NCBI GenBank assembly: GCA_037953625.1 | Contig: CM075651.1 | Location: 154,954,001-155,018,000 of the forward strand | DNA from: Crotalaria pallida | Taxonomy: Eukaryota > Streptophyta > Magnoliopsida > Fabales > Fabaceae | DNA length: 64,000 nucleotides | Direction of reading: 5' to 3' | Shown: positions 22,861 through 34,362 of the stretch, in pieces | Layout of the letters: each line of letters starts with the position of its first letter | Numbering within the stretch: the stretch's first letter is position 1 | Translations under genes and position numbers: made by a program | Notes under the pieces: generated by a model | Told to the model about the DNA's origin: nothing | Database searches by the model: none | The model's input: the letters and a program-made list of their open reading frames with translations, nothing else

Positions 22861-23337
22861 CTATGAACCAGCGGGTCCACCTCTAGCAGAAACAGACGGC
22901 TCGACATGCACCTCCTCCTCGCTCTCATCCTCCTCAGGGTCCTCCTCGACCTCGCCTGACTGAGTAGAGATCCCACCACTGGGTCTAGAATCCGCAGAAG
23001 CAGTCCTATCATACTCAGTCGGACCAGGAGAAGGAGTCTTCTCGATGACAACTCTATGGGATGAAGGATGGGAACGAGTGGCAGCTGTAAATCTAAAACT
23101 TTGAAAACGACGCATAGGTCGAGCCGGGGGTGGTCCTCTATAAGTGTAAAAAGGTGGAACATGCATAGTATAGACTAATGGGATCCTAAATCGACGAGGT
23201 CGCACACGCACCAAAGAGTTAGGGTGGTAGAGAGTGATCTCCAACTCCCCCTCAAAGGTGGCACGGTGCTCCTCATACGTCCATATACCACTAGGGATAG
23301 GGCGTATCTCGATGCAAGCTAGGTACCTGGCCATCAC
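22861..23337 (-). CDS. Open frame inside the LTR, unknown product
   Basis: The frame gives 158 residues: MMARYLACIEIRPIPSGIWT at the start, a basic middle (RVRPRRFRIPL, ARPMRRFQSFRF), and an acidic tail (EEDPEEDESEEEV) ending in SARGGPAGS. No signal peptide, membrane segment or known domain was recognised. The frame lies wholly inside the LTR and is in the retrotransposon orientation. It could be coding, captured sequence, or an open frame by chance. Confidence 0.35.
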   Translation of the reverse strand: MMARYLACIEIRPIPSGIWTYEEHRATFEGELEITLYHPNSLVRVRPRRFRIPLVYTMHVPPFYTYRGPPPARPMRRFQSFRFTAATRSHPSSHRVVIEKTPSPGPTEYDRTASADSRPSGGISTQSGEVEEDPEEDESEEEVHVEPSVSARGGPAGS

Positions 23338-23986
23338 CTAAACAGGGCACAGGGAGTAAGTATACACATATACATAATGGATAAAGACTAAAATTAATGC
23401 ACGTACATATGAGCACACCAATTTTCAACATTATAACTCTTATAATGCAAGTGGCATGATGTATGATTTTCTATCCACAACTGAGGCCTCTAAATGTCCA
23501 TCTTGGACGTCCATCCAATACATCATTGTGTTCCCAGAACACCGACATTAGTTCCCAGAACATAATGCCGAACCATACTTGGATAAAAAGCATCACTCCC
23601 GGAGTGTGCACCACGTTTCCAGAACGCATAAAAACCAGGTCCCGGACACTGGCCACATATCTATAATGTGTCATCAAGTAGGTTATACTTTGGTACTCCC
23701 GGAGTACCCTCCTCATATTCCCAGAATATGATAAACGTTCCTACCAACCAGACTTCCAGTCTATATGTATGCACAAACATCAGGGTTGGTTTTATCTTTA
23801 TATTAATTAATGTGATTTAGAAATATTCCAATTTCTACTTTTGAATGATTTAATTGAGGTATAATATTTGGCATAAAAATACCCCTTTGAATTTTCTCAA
23901 AATATGCCTTTATAAAACCCAGATTGAGTAGTGTAACTTCAATGGTAATTAAAACTTAACTTTTTTATTTTTCAGATTCAGGTACT

Positions 23987-24815
23987 AACCGGTTACAGTT
24001 TCAGGCTAACCGGTTAGAATTACAGACCTGAACTGTTTACCATTGCAATTCAGAAAAACCCTTTTTCTTGAATTCTCTACCCAATCCAAAACACTTTCAA
24101 CTTTATTCTTATACCTCAAAAACCATTGTTTTATCATTCAAAAATCCAAATCACATATCCTTTTCCAATAACCATAATTTCACTTGAAATTATTCCATTA
24201 ATTTAAGGCACAAATGGAAATCTTTCCCATCTGAATTTGTTGACATTGTCACAACTTATATTCAGACTCTGTGTATGGAAATTAAGGCTTAGATTTGAGT
24301 AAAAACCATTGAAAGTTTCAGGACTGATTTGCAAACTGATTTTCAACTTAAACATGATCTGTGCTTACCAAAATCGAAGCTCGAACTCAGCTTCCAGAAC
24401 CAAGAGAAAACAGAGTTCAGTTCTCCAGCTCCAATTTCTAAGGTTGATTTCTCCACACGCAAGAACCCTCAACTCACAAGGTATATATCAATGAAAAGCT
24501 CTTGATGTAAGTTTTTCAGAAGTGTATCTCTCACTCTCAAACTCTCAAGAACGAAGGAGAAATCGTCCTCACGAAATCAAAACCCTAACTCACCCTTCTT
24601 CAGCAAGAATCAGTTGATCAACCCCCAATCCATCAACAATCCACCTATTTATAGCCAAATCCAGATTACATGCAGCTGGACGCGTGGTTTCCACTTAATT
24701 TGGGACTATAATCGTGGCGAATTTTGGATTAATCAAGCGATTACTCATCAAAATCCACTAAACCAGTTTCTGTGTTCATCGTCCAACCGGTTACAGGGCA
24801 TTACTAACCGGTTAG
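23987..24815. promoter_or_regulatory. Two spaced pairs of AACCGGTT palindromes in the LTR
   Basis: AACCGGTT occurs at 23987, 24008, 24785 and 24806. Each pair has exactly 21-bp spacing and the same local context (AACCGGTTACAG ... CTAACCGGTTAGA). They may be protein-binding sites in the LTR promoter; function is inferred only. Confidence 0.4.
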
Positions 24816-25242
24816 ATCAGTTCAAAATTTAAAAATTATTATTTTTAAATCTTTCCCTCCACGAACCTTTCCAATATTGCTTTTTAGTCCTCACCCAGGG
24901 ACCAGAATGCAATTTCCTTATATTTTGCATTTATTTGGCATATAAAAATATTTCCACTTATTTTTATATTTAAGGCTAATTAAATACAAAACATAAACTC
25001 AGAAAATTCTATAAATTAATAATAAAACTTATTTATTATTAATTTCCTATTATTCGGGAGACGAAAATTAGGGGTGTTACATATGTGAGTTACACCTACT
25101 TGTCAATAATATTAATATTATTAATATGATAATTAAAAAATTTGAAGATTAAAATTAAAAGTTAAAATTTAAAAAAATAAAATAAAATAATGATAAATAA
25201 TAACATCCAATATTAAAGCAAGTAAGTGATGACAATATTCAT

Positions 25243-25528
25243 TACTCCCACCGTTTCATATGTACTGTTTATAAAGTTTTTGTCTCATATTTTATATGTA
25301 CTGTTTTTTTTTTATTACAAAATCCAATAAATAATTAATGCTATTTTTTTCAGCACATCTTTATTTATCATACTCTATTTTTCACTCTCACTACATTTCT
25401 CTCACTTCAATAATGATTATACTATACATGAGTATTATAGTCGAAATACCCCAAATTCATGCATTTAACTATTTTTTAAAACTCGTGCATAATTATAAAA
25501 TACACTATTTATGAAACGGATGGAGTAT
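25243..25528. mobile_element. Stowaway-like MITE, family shared with 34363-34640
   Basis: The ends TTACTCCCACCGTTTCATAT and TATGAAACGGATGGAGTA are inverted repeats. Inner segments (AAAACTCGTGCATAA, TTTAACTATT) match the element at 34363-34640 in the opposite orientation. Confidence 0.75.
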
Positions 25529-25529
25529 C

Positions 25530-26283
25530 AATTTTTGATAGATTGCTGATATCAAGAATATTAACACATTGATCGAACGACCATTATAAATGAATATGTT
25601 TATGATAATATCAACGCTAAGGTAGGATAAGTATTATTGGTCTATTTGCGGTAAGATGAAGGTAGGTGGAGTTTGAAATTGGAAAAAAGAAATATGAATA
25701 AAAATTAAAGAAGATGCATGAATATCATTTAAAGAGAGAGCGTCAAAGTATTTTCCTTCTTAAATTTATCATTTATGATTATTTTGTTTTATGTGTTTTT
25801 TTAATTTTTATCGATGACAAAAAATTTAACTTATTAATAAAACAAGAGTTCATTTAACCTTAATTTTTGAGAAAAAAGCGTTTCGAATTTTTTTTGAGAA
25901 AAATTAAAAGAATAGAAAAGATATATTCGAAAACTAAGAACACTAACCTTTAAAGTTTAAATATTACGTATATGTTTTTTTTTAATATATTAATTTTGGT
26001 TATCGTTGTCGATCCTTAAAACATAAATTAAAAAAAAATCCATAATACAATTTCTGTTGTATCTTAATATATTTGTTAAAGATTCTATTAAAACATTTTT
26101 TATTGGAAAAATAATGTATAACACCGTTTAAAATAATAAATACATCATTATTCATACCGAAATATCTAACAGATAAACAATCACTTATTCCAAATGGAGA
26201 GAAATAGATTTTTTCAGGTGCATAATTTGCTTTTTTTATTCAAATATATATAACCAAAATAGGTTTACTCTAAATTTTTTGTA
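25530..26283. other. Intergenic, no gene seen
   Basis: Very AT-rich sequence, no frame or structure of note. Confidence 0.45.
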
Positions 26284-26774
26284 GGCTTAATTATGTCACA
26301 AGTCCCTGAAGTTTGAGCTATTTTTGCTAGATACTCTTATTATTTTTTTTCTTCTAATGTCTGACTCCCCGAAGTTATTTATGAGTTTGTCATATACCCC
26401 TACTACAAATTTTGATCAATTTTGCTTATCAGGCGCAGGAGGTTGATCATTTGGTGCCACGTGATGTCACACGGGTGAAGACAACATCTCTCTTCAATTC
26501 TTTTTTCGCTTTTCTATTTAACTAAAAATATAAAATATTAAGTTCTTTAGTTTTTTAAATTTTTTTAAAAAATATCTTCGGTCACGAGGCACCAGGTGCT
26601 TAATAACCTCCTGCATCTGATCGGGATTTTGATGTTACATGTCAGCAAAATTGGTCAGAATTGATAGTAGGGGTATATGACAAACTCAGAAATAATTTCG
26701 GGAGTTAGAAATTGGAAAAAAAAAAGATATCTAACAAAAGTACCCAAAACTTCAGGGACTTGTGACATAATCAA
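26284..26774. mobile_element. Complete long-TIR MITE (reference copy of a three-copy family)
   Basis: Left arm TTAATTATGTCACAAGTCCC and right arm GGGACTTGTGACATAATCAA begin inverted repeats of more than 150 bp. Both arms contain GACAAACTC/GAGTTTGTC with the phrase GTCATATACCCCTA. Truncated relatives are at 18851-19111 and 45525-45664. No coding sequence is present. Confidence 0.75.
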
Positions 26775-26872
26775 TTTTTTTTTTTTATTTTGGGGTCAGC
26801 TAGTGGGAGAAATATAACTAATGCATTTTAAGTTAATTTTTTTTCTAAATTTTTTCTTTATCTCAAGTGAAC

Positions 26873-26879
<7 letters not shown>

Positions 26880-26931
<52 letters not shown>
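26880..26931. repeat. (TA)n microsatellite
   Basis: An AT run of about 50 bp. Confidence 0.95.
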
Positions 26932-26933
<2 letters not shown>

Positions 26934-27258
26934 CTATACTTCCGGCAATTCCTAACCCTGGAGAATGGAAGCGGGCTTTGTTTCAAAAAAGAAAAAAGTG
27001 GACCCAGAGCCCAATTGTGTGAGATCTTTTTGTCATCCCGCTTGTAGTCAACACACTTTAATTTCAATTTTAGAGAAATATTTCTGTAACACCATGTTAT
27101 ATATGTGGCACCCAATTATTGTGATCTTATTCACAACTTTTTGTCATGAGTTGGATCACAATCTTATATATAAAAAAAAAAATGTAATGTCGTGATCATA
27201 CTCATAATTGTAAAAAATTTGTCGTGAGTAAGGCTAGGCCACGACCCATTGATTGGTT

Positions 27259-27261
<3 letters not shown>

Positions 27262-27296
<35 letters not shown>
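27262..27296. repeat. (TA)n microsatellite
   Basis: An AT run of about 35 bp. Confidence 0.95.
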
Positions 27297-27299
<3 letters not shown>

Positions 27300-27360
27300 G
27301 AGTTGTAAAAATGTTTCTCTAATTTTTTTATTTCCTTGATTACTCTTAAAAAAAACAATC

Positions 27361-27549
27361 TTTTACTAGTGGAGGCTGGCACAAGTGGAAGGGGCTTGTG
27401 TCCCTTAAGCATGTGGTCGCAAATTCGAGTCGTTCCCGAAGCGTATGTGAATGAAACAAGCCTTACTGGGAGCATCGCCCCCGAAAGGGCCCGACCGTGG
27501 TACGAGGGATTAGTCACCCAGTTGCGCGGGTGGATACCCTAGTTCATCC
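27361..27549 (+). mobile_element. tRNA-derived SINE, second family
   Basis: An A-box-like TGGCACAAGTGG (27377-27388) and a B-box-like ATTCGAGTC (27423-27431) are set as in tRNA-derived SINEs. A 13-bp direct repeat AAAAAAAACAATC flanks the body at 27348-27360 and 27550-27562. The 189-bp body is much more GC-rich than its surroundings. It differs from the SINE at 7597. Confidence 0.75.
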
Positions 27550-27562
27550 AAAAAAAACAATC

Positions 27563-29296
27563 CTTTCTCTAAAAAACACCTATATCATTCTTCCTCTCAA
27601 ACTACACCTCACCTCCTCACATAATTTTTATATTATCATCTAAATCATGATCAAATGTTTGACCGACAAGGTACATACATGATATTATTCACGATTATTA
27701 TTTTTTTGTGGGATTAGGTCATTCAAATTAACGAACTCAAATATATGGATCTCTTCAACTTAAATGATGATCATTGATAAATACATATATAAATAAGTAC
27801 TTACATCCAACTTAATTATATAGTTATATGTGTATTTATTAAAATAAAGAGGACATCCAACTCGAATTTTAGAATTATTTTATTATTTTATATAATTATG
27901 AAACATTTTACATATAATATATATGTAATCGAATCAGTATATAAATTTAATGAATCAAATTATACCTAATGTACTCAAGTTAACGAATTCAATTTTCAAT
28001 TCAAATCTAACTCATTTGGTTCATAAACTAAATTCATTTAGGTAAATTAATAAGTAGAATTTTAACCAAATTTCGAGCTATTAAACTATTTCGGGCGCAA
28101 ACTGCAATGATGCATATGGATAGGTGACAGAGAAATTATTATCTGGTTCTAAACCAGCACCTTATCCATGGTTCCGGTTAATGATAATTTGACAACAATT
28201 AAAAAAATTATCAAGTCATTTTTTTCTTTTATTTTTAAAAATTATTTTCTTATGTGTTAAGTTACTATTGACTAGGTCCATGGATGCGATGATGGTCCAG
28301 AACCAAGTAATAATTCCAGTAGGTGATAACACGTCAATATGACACGTGTAAGCTGAGGAGTGGACTCCTTACACCAAGGCTTAAAGAATATGGATCAGAC
28401 ATGCATGAGAGCAGCGAACCCTCCCTGTGTAGAATTGACACGTCAACGTAAAAAATGATTTCATGCACGTGGGCCACGTGCCTAGCTATCTATGTGCCAC
28501 TTTTAGGCAAGGGAATGGAACGCGTCATTCTCAAATCTCTCAAGTACGGTTATACGGTACCCACTACCGTTACCTACTACCTAACCGCTTGGTGGATGCT
28601 AAATCTGAGAACTAACTTTTTTATGCTTGCGGTGTGAAGATGAGAGCGAAAGAGTGAGTAGCAAAATGAAATTTACACACAGCATTTGTTTTGCTTGCTT
28701 AACTTAGACACTCACATGATACTTCTAGCAATATACTGTATCCCAATCCAATACGAGTACAATGTACTATTATATAAAATAGTGATCTTACATGTATATA
28801 CAAAAATGATATTTAGATATACATAAACAGTTTTATAGTAAAAACAAATTGACAAGTTATTTTTGCATATAAGACAAATAGATGTATATACAATTATCAA
28901 TTCAAGAAATGTATATCCAAATGATAATTCTGGATTTACAGGTAATAATATTAGTGTATATAATAATACCACTACATACATATCTAAATGAGGTGTATTT
29001 TGGACATTACATACAAATAAATAAAAGAAAAGTAAAAGCAGATGTAGTCCGTATTCCGTTATGCTAAAGGGGAAAAACAACCACAAAGGGAAACATGATA
29101 AGTTTTCGGTTGGGGTCCGAGGAACGTGCATGACGCGGGGTGGGAGGAAAGGTCAATTGGTCAGTCATAGTAGTAATGACACGGATATGGACGTGTGTAC
29201 AACGTACGTAGTGGCTGACGCCCACAGTTTCGGTATTTGAGGGCAAAGAACCTATCTTTATCACGAGACTACGGGTCTCTTTGTCAAAACTAGCTC
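27563..29296. other. Intergenic, no convincing gene
   Basis: AT-rich sequence. At 28330-28500 there are several ACGTG cores (GACACGTGTAAG, GCACGTGGGCCACGTGCC) which could be regulatory, but no transcribed gene is evident next to them. Short open frames here look random. Confidence 0.4.
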
Positions 29297-29725
29297 TTAG
29301 GCTATAGTTATGAACTTATAAAATGATAATTGTGTGGTTCTAGTCGATAGTTGATAGTTGTAAATTTAGTTAAAAGGTGTGAGATTATTATAGTTAAAAG
29401 CTTATATCTAAATAGTAAATTTATTGAAGTAGAGTTGTTTGACAAAATTATCTATATAATTAATTAATCGAAAATTGTTAAATGACTTAAATGATATAAT
29501 TTAGCCAAGATATATGATAATAATTAGAAAAAAAATAAAGGGCTTGAAAGTTATTTCACGTAGCTTTCTAAACGCTGGCTTTCAAAAGGTATAAGCTTCC
29601 TTTTTGAAAGTTATAAGTTTATTTTATTTTTTGTTCACAAAATAACTTTAGTAGCTTATTGACCGAGTCAATAAGTTATAAGCTACCAAATAAACTATAA
29701 ACTTGCCTTACTAAACATAGCCTAA
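29297..29725. mobile_element. MITE with TTAGGCTAT ends
   Basis: Left TTAGGCTATAGTTA and right TAAACATAGCCTAA are inverted repeats. The inner flanks (ACTTATAA against TTATAAGT types) continue the pairing. No target duplication was resolved. Confidence 0.55.
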
Positions 29726-29782
29726 ACGCAAGATTTAGATTTGACCCAAATTCACCGTAGAAACCTTGAAGGCTTGAACTAT

Positions 29783-30096
29783 TATACAGTACTCATCCTT
29801 TGTGGATGAGTATTGATACTCATTCCTTTATGGAGGGTTGAGATTGTGCCATCAGGTAGACGACTGAGATTGATGGATGGGAGCATGGTGTATGTATACA
29901 CCTGATTAAGTTGAGTGCACCATAGAAAATGGTCATCTGTAGTTTTTTTTTTCGGTAAACTGTTTTTTTAGTGATAAATTCTCCTAAAAATAATGGCCTA
30001 AAAAATACACTAATCACAATTTTTTGAATACTTTTTTGAATATATACTTTTTTTGTCCTTAATATATATCTCATTTCTAATTTTCAGCCCCGGTAG

Positions 30097-30137
<41 letters not shown>

Positions 30138-30685
30138 TTTTTTAAATATCCTATGTATTTTCCTTTTCACAAATATATATTTTTTGTTATTCAAATTTTT
30201 TTTTTATTATGTACTCCCTGATAGAGGTTAAAATTTCTTTTCCTTGTTTTCAAATTTAGTCATTTCAAAAATATTCTATGTGTATTCTTCTTCGGTGATA
30301 TGCACTCGTTTTTATGATTTGTATTAAATTTTTTTTTACTCTCTGTTTTGAAAAAAATTATATTGAGTAAAAACTGTATTCAAAATTGACACATTCTAAT
30401 AAGTCTATATACTAGTTTGTGTAAAAAAATATTCTGGTAAATCTGTGTTAAAAAAAATTTAAAAAAAAGGTCATTATTGGAAATTTATCAATTAGCTTCT
30501 TGAAAAAAACGGTTTAAAAAAACAACCTCTAGATGGCCATTTTCTATGGTGCACTTAACTTAACCAGGTGTATGCATACACCATGCTTTCATCCATCAAT
30601 CTCAGTCATCCACCTGATGACACAATCTCAGCCCTCCATGAAGGAATGAGTATCAGTACTCATCCACAAAGGATGATTATTGTAT
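29783..30685. mobile_element. Long-TIR element (about 0.9 kb, arms about 150 bp)
   Basis: The left arm (29783-29945), with CATCCTTTGTGGATGAGTA and GGTGTATGTATACACC, is repeated inverted at 30530-30685 at about 90% by eye. The loop is AT-rich and non-coding. It lies directly next to the LINE remnant. A related end (GATACAATACTCATCCAC) may exist at about 57810-57830. Confidence 0.75.
30100..30133. repeat. (TA)n microsatellite
   Basis: An AT run of about 34 bp inside the loop of the long-TIR element. Confidence 0.95.
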
Positions 30686-30720
30686 CTTTACCGTTACAAT
30701 ATATGCTAAGAGACAAGAGA

Positions 30721-32398
30721 TCACATTTCTTTTTTGATGAACAAAGGGGCTAAAAGCCCAAAAACAAACAAACTAAAATCCTCTAGGAAAACAGTAGCTG
30801 AACTATCAGCAAACAAGGAAATGCTTAGAAAACTAGGTATACTCTCATAGATCCTAAGATAATCTTCAATGTTGTGACCTTGCTTAGAAAGGTCATCAGC
30901 AGCAAAATTAGTCTCTCTTAGCACATGTGCTATGTTGAACTCAATATTCTGAAGAGCATACTTGATATCGCGCACAAGGTTAGCACAAGGGTGAGAAGCA
31001 TGACAACCCTTCTTTATCAATAACATAGCATTCTGGGAGTCAACTTCAATCAAAAGCTTTCGGAATCCTCTTGTAGCAGCAAGGCGAACGCCATGGAGAA
31101 CTCCCCACAACTCAGCCTGCAGGACAGAGCAGTAACCAATTTTAGCATCAAAAGCCAGGATGAATGACCCAAACTCATCGCGAAAGACACCACCACAAGC
31201 CGCAGAGTTGATAAGATTATTAACAGACCCATCAGTGTTTAGTTTATACCATCCTGTGGGAGGAGGTTTCCTAGAGATGGACACATCCTGCAAATCATTA
31301 TAGTTAGTACGCCCTTTGTACTTTATATCCATAGCCTCCATCACTTGGTCTGACCTTCTTCTAGCTTGATGAACACACATCTCAGGAGAAACCTGCTCAT
31401 GGTGAAATATCACACGGTTTCGCCGCCACCATAAGGTTTCCAAGGAGATGCCAAAGAGAACCTTCCAGTAGTTGTTATTCCTTCCTTTCTGATTTGAATT
31501 AATGTTCCTCAGGATCCAATTTTCCATATCCAAAGACATAAAATCAGCCCACTTATTCACAGGAATAAGCATCCTCTAATACTGGTTAGCAAAGTCACAG
31601 TCCCTAAGAACATGGCTTGCTGTCTCCATGCCGCTGCCGCATATGCTGCAGCCACCATTCTGGTTAATGTGCCTGCGAAACAGAAATTCATTAGTCGGTA
31701 AAGCATTAGAAATAACTTTCCAGAAAAGACATCTAATACGTTGAGGTCCTCTCCATTTCCAAATAATATTAAAAGATCTCCTCTCATCATTGACATTAAT
31801 CCCAGCGACCGCATTATACGCAGATTTGATAGTGAACCAACCCTCATTAGTAAGGTCCCAACCAATATTGTCCGCTCCATTAATCAGGGAGGGAGGAGGG
31901 ACAGCTAAGATTTTATTCACAATATGAGCTGGGACTTTCGACTCAAGCAGATCCACATTCCATTCTCCAGAGGGGAGAACAAATCCAGTAAGCCCAAATC
32001 CATATCCTCATCCTGAACCATACTCAACGCAAAAGGCAAAAGACACCGATGGCCAGGAACCAAGCATCTAACCAAAATCGGATTAACATTCCATCTCCAA
32101 CTCTCCACATTATGTGATTCCTCACTGAATCCCAACTAGCACAAATACCTCTCCAACAATTAGAGGCTATCTTCCTATTTTCAATTTTAGGAACAATGTC
32201 TTGCCCACACTTATACTTATGTCTAAGGACCTGAACCCATAACGAATCTTTTTGTATTATCATGTTCCATCCAAGTTTCATCATGAAAGAGGTATTAAGA
32301 TGTCTCATACGTCTTAACGCCAAACCCCCTTGATTAATTGGCTTACACACCGTATCCCACTTAACAAGGTGGATCTTCTTATTATCACATTTCATTTC
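30721..32398 (-). pseudogene. 5'-truncated LINE (L1-type) remnant: zf-RVT and RNase H region
   Basis: Three frames on the minus strand give LINE polyprotein C-terminal parts: LALRRMRHLNTSFMMKLGWN with WRVGDG (32395-32024), a zf-RVT-like part with CLFWKVISNALPTNEFLFRR and CSICGSGMETASHVLRDCDF (31956-31576), and RNase H with KLNTDGSVN, AELWGVLHGV and IEVDSQNA (31572-30721). Frame changes near 31570 and 31950 break it. The endonuclease and reverse transcriptase that should precede are gone, as expected from 5' truncation. The 3' tail has only a short A-run. Non-functional. Confidence 0.85.
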
Positions 32399-32960
32399 AA
32401 TAATTTTGCCCTCTAGTCTTTATCCGTGACATGATTAATTAATTCACTATTTTGTCTTAAAGATAGATAAAATTAATATTTCTGCAGTACGCTAACTCCT
32501 AGCATCATGGGAAATTTACGAATAACATACTCTATTAGTATTTTTTTACTCCTATATTTTTTATTTTTTTTAAATGTACCAAGTGACAGATACATTCTAA
32601 ATCAAATAACATAAAAAAAAATAAACATTAAGAATCTTAAAAATTATTAAAAACTTTGAAGATTAAACTATCACTTTACCAAATTATATTAATTTAACTT
32701 GATTATCTAACCATTATTATAATGTAAATTATTTAATTTGTATATTAAGATGAATTTCAAAACGGAAGAGGAAATGATAATTGCAATCTCAAACCCATCA
32801 TGCCCCATTCTTTTTAAAACCATGTTCGAGTTTTAGTTTTTACCAACATGATCTGAGCAAATTTTCTTCATTTTCGATCAAGGTTAGATGGGTATTTGTA
32901 GATGAGGATTTAATTGCTATACACACACAGATGTAGTATCTTAAATAAGTCCATATATTT
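32399..32960. other. Intergenic, no gene seen
   Basis: AT-rich sequence between the LINE remnant and the next TIR element. Confidence 0.45.
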
Positions 32961-32962
32961 AT

Positions 32963-33767
32963 GGAAATTGCTTTTTGGCACCCGCATATGACATTTTGGC
33001 CCCCATTTATAATTTGTCAGGACCAAAATACCTTTAAGTTTGTTAAAATTTCCGGTAATACCAAACCAGAATCTTTTCGGTTTCACTGAACCGAAATAAA
33101 TTTAGACCTTTTTTCCGGTTTTGTCTGATAAAGTTTCAATACAAATAGCTATCGGAAGATTTCCGACTTTTCCACACCGGAAAAGTTTTGGTTAAGCCAA
33201 GCCGGAATAAATTCGTTTAAGTAAAACCGGAAACATTTCGGTTAAGCAAAACCGGAACAAATTTAGATCTCTTTCCGGTTTGTGAGGTCCAATTACAATA
33301 TAAAAATGAGTCGGAATCTTTCCAACTTAATCGAACCGAAAAGAGTTTCGATTAAGCCAAACCGGAATAAATTCGTTTAAGTAAAACTGGAAGCATTTCG
33401 ATTAAGCAAAACCGGAACAAATTTAGACCCCTTTCCGGTTTGTGAGGTCTAGTTACAATATAAAAATGAGTCGGAATCTTTCCGACTTGATCGAACCAGA
33501 AAGGTTTTGGTAAGTAGAACCGAAATAGTTCCGGTTTTGCAGAACGGAAAGTGATTCTCATCTGCATATTAAGCTAGAAATACCGGAATAGTGCTTCCGG
33601 TTCATCAAAACTGGAAGGATGTTTTAATTTCTTCCGGTTCAGCAATACCGGAAAGACTTTTTCGGTTTTATATAATCAGAAATGTTAACACCCTTAAGGA
33701 TATTTTTGTCTACGAAAATATGAAATGGGGACCAAAAAATCGAAAGGGGGGCCAAAAAGCAATTTCC
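32963..33767. mobile_element. TIR element with an internal array of CCGGTTT/AAACCGG motifs
   Basis: The ends GGAAATTGCTTTTTGGC and its complement GCCAAAAAGCAATTTCC are inverted repeats, and pairing goes on through GGNCCCCATTT. Flanks TATATTTAT and TATGTTTAT match at 8 of 9 positions, fitting a Mutator-like 9-bp duplication. The interior has many AACCGGAA/TTCCGGTT motifs in both orientations, including a tandem repeat of about 160 bp (copies from about 33246 and 33406). It is non-coding. Confidence 0.7.
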
Positions 33768-33946
33768 TATGTTTATATGTATTGGTTCATATATAAGTCC
33801 AAGGGACTGCTCCAAGGTCCCTAAGAGGCCATATGCATAGTTTTAATTTCTATTGGTTTTCAGCCCATGGACCTCAAGCAACAGCTCAAGCTCACTTAAA
33901 TAGGATTTATTTTCGGGATATAGTTTTGACCCTCCCCAAAAATTAA

Positions 33947-33949
<3 letters not shown>

Positions 33950-33986
<37 letters not shown>
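33950..33986. repeat. (TA)n microsatellite, duplication copy 1
   Basis: An AT run of about 37 bp. Confidence 0.95.
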
Positions 33987-33992
<6 letters not shown>

Positions 33993-34247
33993 TTTATATG
34001 CATTGCCACGTTGGGGTAGCGTACAAGTTTTAAAATTACACATGCTCTAACCCTTCAAACTATTACTCTATGTTTATATGTATTGGTTCATATATAAGTC
34101 CAAAGGACTGCTCCAAGGTCCATAAGAGGCCATATGCATAGTTTTAATTTCTATTGGTTTTCAGCCCATGGACCTCAAGCAACAGCTCAAGCTCACTTAA
34201 ATAGGATTTATTTTCGGGATATAGTTTTGACCCTCCCCAAAAATTAA

Positions 34248-34249
<2 letters not shown>

Positions 34250-34289
<40 letters not shown>
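34250..34289. repeat. (TA)n microsatellite, duplication copy 2
   Basis: An AT run of about 40 bp. Confidence 0.95.
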
Positions 34290-34291
<2 letters not shown>

Positions 34292-34362
34292 GTTTTATAT
34301 GCATTGCCACATTGGGTAGTGTACGAGTTTTAAAATTACATATACGCTAACCCTTCAAACTA

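Larger units (their letters stand above)
19112..25081 (-). mobile_element. Degraded Ty3/gypsy LTR retrotransposon
   Basis: It reads on the minus strand. The 5' LTR is the right one (22281-25081). The tRNA-Met type primer site TGGTATCAGAGC lies at 22261-22272, and gag starts at 22118. The gag-protease-RT frame follows, and the 3' LTR at 19112-19780 is a remnant. RNase H, integrase, polypurine tract and most of the 3' LTR are lost. The RT motifs fit the chromovirus branch (Tekay/Del-like is a guess from the long LTR). It cannot move on its own. Confidence 0.9.
22281..25081 (-). repeat. Complete 5' LTR, 2.8 kb
   Basis: On the minus strand it starts TGTAACACCCCTAATTTTCG and ends GCGTCACA, i.e. 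TG...CA ends next to the primer site. It is long for an LTR. It holds a 158-residue open frame, a (TA)n tract, and two pairs of AACCGGTT palindromes. No target duplication can be shown because the left LTR lacks its outer end. Confidence 0.9.
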
